From Mesorhizobium sp. (GTDB lineage: Bacteria > Pseudomonadota > Alphaproteobacteria > Rhizobiales > Rhizobiaceae), in the NCBI GenBank assembly GCA_004020645.1, contig SAQL01000005.1, positions 124,001 to 188,000 of the forward strand: a stretch of DNA of 64,000 nucleotides. Direction: 5' to 3'. Both the position numbers and the translations under genes were made by a program. Below, one piece after another: positions 60,704 to 64,000 of the stretch. The notes under the pieces were generated by a model. That model searched no databases. It had not been told where the DNA came from and saw nothing but the letters and a program-made list of their open reading frames with translations. Numbering within the stretch: the stretch's first letter is position 1; each line of letters begins with the position of its first letter.

Positions 60704-62239
60704 TCAGGAAGCAAGCCGGTCGATACGGCCTGTTTCCGGATCGATGCCGTATTCCTTGAGCTTCCTATAGAGCGTGGAGCGGCCGATGCCGAGGCGGCGG
60801 GCAACCTCGCTCATCTGGCCGTTGTAATGGTCGATGGCGAGCTTGATCATTTCGAGTTCGACATCGGCCAGCGCCCGCACATTGCCACGTTCGTCGAGTG
60901 CCCGCAGCGTGCCGAAGCGGGGCTGCGGCCAGGCCGGCGGATCGCGCTCGGTCGCAGCGATGCCGTTATTGGCCGGGGCGTCCTCGCCAGGCGGCTCGAT
61001 GATCGAAGGCGAGGCGGGCAACGTGCCATCCGCATCGAGATTGACGGTGCCCTCGACCTGCGCCCGGATCTGCGGAAACTCCTCTTCGGTCAGTACATCG
61101 CCTTCACAAAGTACCGAGGCCCGGAAGACGGCGTTTTCCAGCTGCCGGATGTTTCCCGGCCAGTCGTAGGCCTGCAGCATGGCGAGCGCCGCAGCCGAAA
61201 TGCCGTGCAGGCGGTGACGTGGATCGGTGGGCGCAACCTTCTCCAGGAAGTGCTCGACCAAATACGGGATATCGTCGCGACGATCGCGCAGCGGCGGCAC
61301 GAAGATCGGATAGACGTTCAGGCGATAGAACAGATCCTCGCGGAATTTGCCGTCCTTGACCTGCTGCAGAAGATTGCGGTGTGTCGCCGAGATCAGCCTG
61401 ATGTCGACCCTGATGGTCGAACGCCCGCCGACCGGATCGACCTCACCGTCCTGAACGGCGCGCAGCAGCTTGACCTGCACGTCGAGCGGCAGGTCGCCGA
61501 TCTCGTCGAGGAAGAGCGTGCCCGAATGCGCCTCGACGAACTTGCCGGTGTGTTTTTCGGTGGCGCCGGTAAACGAGCCCTTCTCGTGGCCGAACAGGAT
61601 CGATTCGACCAGATTGTCGGGGATGGCGCCGCAATTGACGGTAACGAAGGGCTTTGAGCGGCGATCGCCGCTGCCCTGGATGGCGCGCGCCACCAGTTCC
61701 TTGCCGACACCGGATTCGCCCTCGATAAGGATCGGGATGTTGGACGCGGCCGCCTTCTGGCCGAGACGGATCACCCGATCCATCGCCGGGCTGTGCGTGA
61801 CCATGTCCTTGAAGGTCAGATGGCCGCCGCGCCGCCGCGACGTGCGCTTCACTTCACCCTCGACCGCTTCGACCTTGAGCGCATTGCCGATCGATGCCTG
61901 CAGCCTGTCGGGAGAGGCCGGCTTCACGACGAAATCGAAAGCACCGTGACGCATGGCCGAAACGACCGTCTCGATGCCGCCCTGCGCGGTTTGTACGATG
62001 ACCGGAACTTGGATGCCGCGCTCACGCATCGCCTTCAGCACGCCGATGCCGTCGAGGCCCGGCATGACGAGGTCGAGGATGACCACCGACACGTCGCGCG
62101 CATTGGGCCCGTCGAGGGCGTCGAGACCGGCCTCGCCGCCATCCGTGACGATCGCGCTGTGGCCGAATTTCGTCACGGCCGCCTCGAGCAGCCTGCGCTG
62201 CACGGGATCGTCATCGACTATGAGTATGGAACCTGTCAT
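60704..62239 (-). CDS. NtrC-family sigma-54-dependent response regulator
   Basis: A 511-residue three-domain regulator. Receiver domain: Asp9-Asp11 and phospho-acceptor Asp56 (VILDLVMPG). AAA+ domain: Walker A GESGVGKE at 174-181, the sigma-54 contact loop GSFTGA at 221-226 in place of the usual GAFTGA, and LFLDEIGDLPLDVQVKLLRA. Fis-type HTH: RRLGIGRSTLYRKLKEYGID at the carboxy end. No histidine kinase gene is adjacent. It resembles TacA-like regulators of alphaproteobacteria. Confidence 0.92.
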   Translation of the reverse strand: MTGSILIVDDDPVQRRLLEAAVTKFGHSAIVTDGGEAGLDALDGPNARDVSVVILDLVMPGLDGIGVLKAMRERGIQVPVIVQTAQGGIETVVSAMRHGAFDFVVKPASPDRLQASIGNALKVEAVEGEVKRTSRRRGGHLTFKDMVTHSPAMDRVIRLGQKAAASNIPILIEGESGVGKELVARAIQGSGDRRSKPFVTVNCGAIPDNLVESILFGHEKGSFTGATEKHTGKFVEAHSGTLFLDEIGDLPLDVQVKLLRAVQDGEVDPVGGRSTIRVDIRLISATHRNLLQQVKDGKFREDLFYRLNVYPIFVPPLRDRRDDIPYLVEHFLEKVAPTDPRHRLHGISAAALAMLQAYDWPGNIRQLENAVFRASVLCEGDVLTEEEFPQIRAQVEGTVNLDADGTLPASPSIIEPPGEDAPANNGIAATERDPPAWPQPRFGTLRALDERGNVRALADVELEMIKLAIDHYNGQMSEVARRLGIGRSTLYRKLKEYGIDPETGRIDRLAS

Positions 62240-62427
62240 GACTGGTTCAACGATGCTCGCCCAATATGCCCACCCAAGGGCAATCCACCCCTATGGATCA
62301 TCTTGGCACAGGGTTCTAAATAAGGTTTCAAAAAACCCGGTGAACGAATTCCTTAGGATTTGACCGGCTTTCTCATCCCCTTTGAATCTTTGACCGCTTG
62401 GGTCCTGCAATCTGGAAAGTATCGGCA

Positions 62428-64000
62428 ATGCGCATGGTTTTTGGTCGGCAGCTTGCGGCGGCGGCGTCCGGTCAGGGCGCGGCGGAGCTTGGCAATCTGC
62501 CGGAATGGGATCTCGCCGATCTCTATTCGGGCATGGACGCCCCCGAGCTGAAGCGCGACATCGCCAGGGCGGCGGCCGATGCCATCAGCTTCGAGAGCCG
62601 CTGGAAAGGCACGCTCGCCGCCGAGGCGGAGCGTGCCGACAGCGGCAGGCTGGGCGAGGCGCTCGCCGCCTATGAGGCGCTGGAGGAACTGATCGGCCGG
62701 ATCGTCTCCTATGCCGGACTGATCTATGCCGGCAACACCGCGGATCCGCAGCGCGCCAAGCTCTATGGTGACATTCAGGAGAAGATGACCGACGCCAGCG
62801 CGCATCTTCTGTTTTTCGCGCTCGAACTGAACCTCATCGACGATGCCGCGATCGAAACCGCGCTTGCTGCCGATCCCGCCTTCGCTCACTACCGGCCGTG
62901 GGTGCTCGATCTGCGCATGGACAAACCCTATCAGCTCGAGGATCGGGTCGAGCAGCTTTTCCATGAGAAGTCGATTACCGGACGCGGCGCCTGGAACCGC
63001 CTGTTCGACGAGACGATGACCGATCTGCGCTTCGACATCGATGGCGAGGAGCTCACCCTGGAGCCAGCGCTGAACCGCCTCCAGCACGCCGATGGCGAGG
63101 TGCGCCGTCGGGCCTCTGAAGCGCTGGCCGCAACCTTCCGCAAGAATCTGCGAACGTTCACGCTGGTCACCAACACACTGGCCAAGGACAAGGAGATTTC
63201 CGACCGCTGGCGCGGCTTCGAGGACATCGCCGATTCGCGCCATCTCGCCAACCGAGTCGAGCGCAGCGTGGTGGATGCGCTGGCCTCAGCCGTTCGCGAC
63301 GCCTATCCGCGCCTGTCGCACCGCTACTACGCGATGAAGGCGCGCTGGCTCGGCATGGAGGTGATGAACCACTGGGACCGCAACGCGCCGTTGCCAGAAA
63401 CCCCGCAAGCGATCATCGGCTGGGACGAGGCCAAGAGCACGGTGCTTTCCGCCTATCAGCGCTTTTCACCTGACATGGCGGAGATCGCCCGGGTTTTCTT
63501 CGACCGCAACTGGATCGATGCGCCGGTCAGGCCAGGCAAGTCGCCGGGCGCATTCGCGCATCCGACTGTGCCGTCGGCGCATCCCTATGTTCTGCTCAAC
63601 TACATGGGCAAGCCGCGCGACGTGATGACGCTGGCGCATGAGCTTGGCCATGGCGTGCATCAGGTGCTGGCCGCAGGCCAGGGCGCGCTGATGGCTTCGA
63701 CGCCGCTGACGCTGGCCGAGACGGCATCCGTCTTCGGCGAGATGCTGACCTTCCGCTCGCTGCTGGACCAGACCACGGACAAGCGCGAGCGCAAGGCCAT
63801 GCTCGCCCAGAAGGTCGAGGACATGATCAACACGGTCGTGCGCCAGATCGCTTTCTACGAGTTCGAGCGCAAGGTGCATGCCGAGCGCAAGAACGGCGAA
63901 CTGACATCCGACAGGCTCGGCCAGTTCTGGCTGGAAGTGCAGGCGGAAAGCCTCGGGCCGGCGATCAAGCTGCGCGATGGTTACGAGGTCTTCTGGACCT
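62428..64000 (+). CDS. pepF: Oligoendopeptidase F family (M3B metallopeptidase), partial
   Basis: The first 524 codons of a zinc oligopeptidase of the PepF/M3 family; the carboxy end is outside the window (usual length about 610). The zinc motif HELGH is at residues 404-408 (LAHELGHGVHQVLA). Other landmarks are LPEWDLADLYSGMDAPELKR near the start and LQHADGEVRRRASEALAATF. ATG 62428 (MRMVFGRQLAAA) has GGAAAG ahead. It hydrolyses short peptides in the cytoplasm. It is divergent from the NtrC-like regulator gene. Confidence 0.92.
   Translation, partial: MRMVFGRQLAAAASGQGAAELGNLPEWDLADLYSGMDAPELKRDIARAAADAISFESRWKGTLAAEAERADSGRLGEALAAYEALEELIGRIVSYAGLIYAGNTADPQRAKLYGDIQEKMTDASAHLLFFALELNLIDDAAIETALAADPAFAHYRPWVLDLRMDKPYQLEDRVEQLFHEKSITGRGAWNRLFDETMTDLRFDIDGEELTLEPALNRLQHADGEVRRRASEALAATFRKNLRTFTLVTNTLAKDKEISDRWRGFEDIADSRHLANRVERSVVDALASAVRDAYPRLSHRYYAMKARWLGMEVMNHWDRNAPLPETPQAIIGWDEAKSTVLSAYQRFSPDMAEIARVFFDRNWIDAPVRPGKSPGAFAHPTVPSAHPYVLLNYMGKPRDVMTLAHELGHGVHQVLAAGQGALMASTPLTLAETASVFGEMLTFRSLLDQTTDKRERKAMLAQKVEDMINTVVRQIAFYEFERKVHAERKNGELTSDRLGQFWLEVQAESLGPAIKLRDGYEVFWT

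Noticed and set aside
1..64000. tRNA, rRNA, integrase, prophage or plasmid-transfer genes
   Set aside because: None were seen on reading both strands, so there is no support for an integrative element as a whole. A covariance or profile search would be needed to exclude them fully.

Overview
The window looks like a chromosomal segment of a Mesorhizobium-type alphaproteobacterium (order Rhizobiales). The evidence is GC-rich coding sequence, dense short operons joined by 4-nt ATGA overlaps, Rhizobiales-style intergenic palindromic repeats, and gene neighbourhoods familiar from rhizobia. No rRNA, tRNA, CRISPR array, phage or intact insertion sequence was seen. The assignment is by pattern recognition only; no search was run.

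Layout. 1-7.3 kb: a sugar/polyol uptake operon on the minus strand (permease, two-domain ATPase, DUF2291 protein) and a catabolic operon (FGGY kinase, DeoR regulator, GlpD-like dehydrogenase). Both start from near-identical 47-bp promoter/operator copies. 7.4-12 kb: an ALDH7-type aldehyde dehydrogenase behind a perfect palindrome, an ECF42-type sigma factor with its YciI/DGPF partner, and a type IB topoisomerase. 12.1-18.9 kb: a three-gene transglutaminase / circularly permuted ATP-grasp-Alpha-E / transglutaminase-DUF2126 operon of the predicted amidoligase class. 19-23.6 kb: glutaryl-CoA dehydrogenase, a divergent LysR regulator, and Tex.

23.7-34.6 kb: the most coherent accessory block. It holds two NylB-like serine hydrolases, an amidase-signature enzyme, a PotFGHI-type polyamine ABC transporter, a YtcJ-like amidohydrolase and a divergent acetylpolyamine amidohydrolase with all catalytic residues. 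I read it as uptake and amide-bond hydrolysis of acylated or oligomeric amines (inference). 34.6-35.9 kb is a recombination scar: a frameshifted IS5-family transposase remnant, a RibD/DHFR-like gene, and a C-terminal fragment of a second such gene. 35.9-39.1 kb: ArsR regulator with a two-domain AHSA1 protein, and an MFS exporter. 39.2-45 kb: a long coiled-coil protein, a gamma-butyrobetaine-hydroxylase-like dioxygenase, an SCP2 protein behind a palindromic promoter, a GNAT enzyme interrupted in frame by a palindromic element, and ornithine/lysine decarboxylase behind a roughly 430-nt leader.

45.4-64 kb: amidase and LysR, DUF1007 with a His-rich NicO metal transporter, D-erythronate dehydrogenase-like protein, CDF efflux protein, GNAT, aminotransferase, orphan YciI protein, SDR, DUF533, TrhO, KDPG aldolase, a DUF882 protein with a 15-bp coding minisatellite, an NtrC-like response regulator, and a truncated PepF oligopeptidase. 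Several repeat elements here reach into genes and supply the stop codons of three of them.
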